Source: Planctomycetaceae bacterium (GTDB lineage: Bacteria > Planctomycetota > Planctomycetia > Planctomycetales > Planctomycetaceae). From it: a DNA stretch of 64,000 nt. The stretch's first letter is position 1; the number at the start of each line of letters is the position of its first letter. The notes beneath the pieces were generated by a model that was not told the DNA's origin, searched no databases, and was given only the letters and a program-made list of their open reading frames with translations. The DNA is taken from contig PBMZ01000040.1 of the NCBI GenBank assembly GCA_002722955.1, forward strand, positions 1 to 64,000, given 5' to 3'. Positions 62,199-64,000 of the stretch are shown piece after piece. The position numbers were made by a program, and so were the translations under genes.

Positions 62199-62300
62199 GT
62201 AACCCGACGCGTGAGCGAGGGACCGGTCACACGTGTTCGCAACCGATACGCTTTGTTTGCGAATACGTGTGACCGGTCCCTCGCTCACGCTTCGGGTTAC
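62199..62300. repeat. Palindrome upstream of thiL
   Basis: GTAACCCGACGCGTGAGCGA and its mirror TCGCTCACGCTTCGGGTTAC close a 102-base structure; inside, GGACCGGTCACACGTGTTCG pairs with CGAATACGTGTGACCGGTCC. The sequence is related to the inner part of 63266-63432. Confidence 0.75.
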
Positions 62301-62332
62301 TGTGCGGAAGCTCCAATGCAATTGACCCGCAG

Positions 62333-63265
62333 ATGTCGCAATCCACCCAAGAATTTGGACTCATCGATTGGTTCCGCCAACACGCGGCCAGCAACGATCG
62401 TCTTGATTTGGGAATCGGTGACGACACAGCCATCGTCAACGTCCAAGATGGCCGACGCGCTTTGCTGGCCGTCGACATGCTCTTAGAAGGAGTTCACTTC
62501 ACGTGCCCACCGGCCGAGCCACACGAGATCGGTCGCAAAGCATTGGCTGTTAACTTGAGCGACATTGCAGCAATGGCCTGCATTCCAACGGCGTGTGTTG
62601 TCAGCGTCGCAATCCGCAGAGATCTCGGCCCCGAGTTCGCTCGCGAAGTTCACAGAGGCCTGAACGAATTGGCCGAGCAATTCCATGTTGCCCTGGCTGG
62701 CGGCGACACCAACGTTTGGGACAAGCCGTCCGTCATCAGCGTAACTGTCATGGGCGAGGAACCTGCTGGCGGCGCGATTCTCCGCAGCGGTGCTCAAGTC
62801 GGCGATTCCATCTTCGTGACCGGTGAACTTGGCGGCAGCTTGGCCGGACATCACCTTAGTTTCACGCCGCGAGTTACCGAGGCTCTCGAACTGCGCAAGC
62901 AATACGACATTCACGCGATGATCGATGTCAGCGACGGTATCTCATCGGACTTGCCCCACATTCTCGACGAAAGCAATGTCGGCGCGACTTTGGATGCCAA
63001 TGCGATCCCGATATCCGACGCCGCAAAAATCGCGAGCGATGATCGCCGTCCGTTGGATCACGCACTTCATGATGGTGAAGACTTCGAGTTGCTCTTCACA
63101 CTCTCCGAGGCCGACAGCGCCCAATTGATCGCGGCGCCGCCGGCTGCAATTCGGATTTCTAAAATCGGCGAGATCGAAGATTCACCAGGCTGCCGACTGC
63201 GTGATGCATCAGGAGCGTCGAAGCCGCTCGAGCGTCGTGGTTGGGAACACGGCTTCGCTGATTAA
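62333..63265 (+). CDS. thiL: Thiamine-monophosphate kinase
   Basis: A 310-residue protein. It starts FGLIDWFRQH and has GIGDDTAIV (28-36) with the metal-binding Asp pair, then AVDMLLEGVHF and SDIAAMACIPTACVVSVA. LAGGDTN and MIDVSDGISSDLPHIL complete the PurM/ThiL active site. It phosphorylates thiamine monophosphate to the pyrophosphate cofactor in the cytoplasm. No other thi gene is adjacent, and related repeats flank the gene on both sides. Confidence 0.94.
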   Translation: MSQSTQEFGLIDWFRQHAASNDRLDLGIGDDTAIVNVQDGRRALLAVDMLLEGVHFTCPPAEPHEIGRKALAVNLSDIAAMACIPTACVVSVAIRRDLGPEFAREVHRGLNELAEQFHVALAGGDTNVWDKPSVISVTVMGEEPAGGAILRSGAQVGDSIFVTGELGGSLAGHHLSFTPRVTEALELRKQYDIHAMIDVSDGISSDLPHILDESNVGATLDANAIPISDAAKIASDDRRPLDHALHDGEDFELLFTLSEADSAQLIAAPPAAIRISKIGEIEDSPGCRLRDASGASKPLERRGWEHGFAD

Positions 63266-63432
63266 GAAACGTGCCCAAAACAACTTCGCGATAGTAACCC
63301 GAAGCGTGAGCGGGGGAATGGTCAAAAGCACCATAAAACTATGCGTATTGTTTGCGAATGCGTGTGACCATTCCCTTGCTCACGCTTCGGGTTTTGATGG
63401 TTGCAAATCGGGAAGTTGTTTCTAACACGTTC
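63266..63432. repeat. MITE-like palindromic element downstream of thiL
   Basis: Ends (GAAACGTGCCCAAAACAACTT-like left, right ending TTGTTTCTAACACGTTCC) match those of 2212-2352 with several changes. The core AACCCGAAGCGTGAGCGGGG pairs with CTTGCTCACGCTTCGGGTT and resembles 62199-62300. No protein is encoded. Confidence 0.7.
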
Positions 63433-64000
63433 CTAAGCGGCAGTGGCTTGCTGGTCGTCCAACACTTCACTGGCAGCAGGTACGGTGGCATTTGCGAGTC
63501 GCTTTCGGAACGCGAAACTCAACAGAAAATGGCTTGGTATGTAAACCAGCCCCGGATACGCGGCCATCAACACGCCAATCCAAAGATACCGCGGCATCGA
63601 AGTAATCATTTCGCCGTCGGTCATTCCGAACGTCTTGTTGATATTCCCGGCACCGTTGTTCGGATCCGTGACCAAGAAAAACGTTGCCCACAGCACGATC
63701 CAACACAGACCAATCTGATACTTCCATGCACGTCGGTCGTAGCCTAGCTTCCAAACCATCCACAGCAACAAGAACGGCATCCAACCGTGAAACAGAGAAA
63801 GACTGCGGTTGAACAGTGGATTTTCCGAGTCAAACATGTACTCGGTCATGTCGATGATGTGGCCGCCTGTGGTCGCTCGATAGATGAAGTCAACGACCCA
63901 CATTCCTTGCGGGACGGTAATCGCGACGGCTTGCATGCTGGCCAGAAAGGGACTTTCTTTCCAAAGGGCGATCAGCGTCACGGCCAACGCGACATCGCAG
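63433..64000 (-). CDS. Conserved membrane protein, 5-prime end outside the window
   Basis: The frame is open to the window edge (189 residues visible). Several hydrophobic helices are visible (SLFHGWMPFLLLWMVWKLGY, YQIGLCWIVLWATFFLVTDP, YLWIGVLMAAYPGLVYIPSH). A conserved-looking MWVVDFIYRATTGGH stretch lies near the start. It resembles planctomycete integral membrane proteins of unknown function. Confidence 0.65.
   Translation of the reverse strand, partial: CDVALAVTLIALWKESPFLASMQAVAITVPQGMWVVDFIYRATTGGHIIDMTEYMFDSENPLFNRSLSLFHGWMPFLLLWMVWKLGYDRRAWKYQIGLCWIVLWATFFLVTDPNNGAGNINKTFGMTDGEMITSMPRYLWIGVLMAAYPGLVYIPSHFLLSFAFRKRLANATVPAASEVLDDQQATAA

Noticed and set aside
62225-62240. Further parS site in CACACGTGTTCG
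   Set aside because: Only the central ACGTG matches; it is part of a repeat palindrome and lacks the parS arms.

Overview
The window is chromosomal DNA of a planctomycete, most likely a relative of the Pirellulaceae (Rhodopirellula/Blastopirellula type). The evidence is lineage-marker families: two PSCyt1/PSD1 cytochrome-domain proteins, a DUF1501 protein, a LEPR-XLL giant protein, a Planctomycetaceae-type sigma factor, FG-GAP proteins, Tat-exported Gfo/Idh and enolase-superfamily proteins, and paired ClpP paralogues. Coding density is moderate. Intergenic gaps often hold long, mutually different palindromes. Species cannot be named from this sequence.

Layout. 1-2.1 kb: the end of prfA, a small two-gene HEPN module (HEPN gene frameshifted) and prmC. 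2.2-8.1 kb: a repeat element with terminal inverted repeats, then a 1454-residue LEPR-XLL protein ending in a zincin toxin domain, with candidate immunity genes behind it. 8.1-14.3 kb: YidD-like protein, DUF1501 and PSD1 genes split by a nucleotidyltransferase-like pair. 14.5-20.8 kb: a frameshifted lipoprotein, an FG-GAP protein, a Gly/Arg/His-rich secreted protein divergent from an ECF-type sigma factor, and a lipoprotein. 21-26.3 kb: ArsR regulator plus truncated globin, a triple-domain AmmeMemoRadiSam fusion, and an ExeA-like ATPase. 26.6-35.5 kb: an accessory island with a pilin-like gene, DUF7674-like gene, IS1-like transposase, ribbon-helix-helix protein, an unusual class II tRNA, a HigBA-type toxin-antitoxin pair with ImmA/IrrE fusion, a frameshifted winged-helix gene, small orphans and an ankyrin remnant. 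35.5-45.8 kb: FAD oxidoreductase, a short array of odd tRNAs, CYTH protein, HD-GYP protein, second PSD1 protein, a DUF3299-like protein behind a perfect 34-bp inverted repeat, a sialidase-like protein and tRNA-Gln. 45.9-55 kb: DUF3592 membrane protein, DegT aminotransferase with Gfo/Idh oxidoreductase, two clpP genes, and a TPR protein. 55-64 kb: two parS-like sites, GT39 glycosyltransferase, parB, NHL protein, DapA-like lyase, a third parS-like site, enolase-superfamily protein, thiL between two related palindromes, and a partial membrane protein.

The most notable items are: (i) the LEPR-XLL/zincin polymorphic toxin with translationally coupled immunity gene; (ii) a class II tRNA that folds best with a 9-bp acceptor and 3-bp T stem, G73 and a UAU anticodon, resembling allo-tRNAs; (iii) radical SAM, AMMECR1 and Memo domains fused in one chain; (iv) parB with three parS-like sites, which suggests proximity to the replication origin; (v) a 34-bp perfect palindrome that contains a Shine-Dalgarno sequence; (vi) many intergenic palindromes, some falling into families. 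Three genes carry apparent single-base deletions; assembly error cannot be excluded for these. All family calls were made by reading the sequence; no database search was possible.
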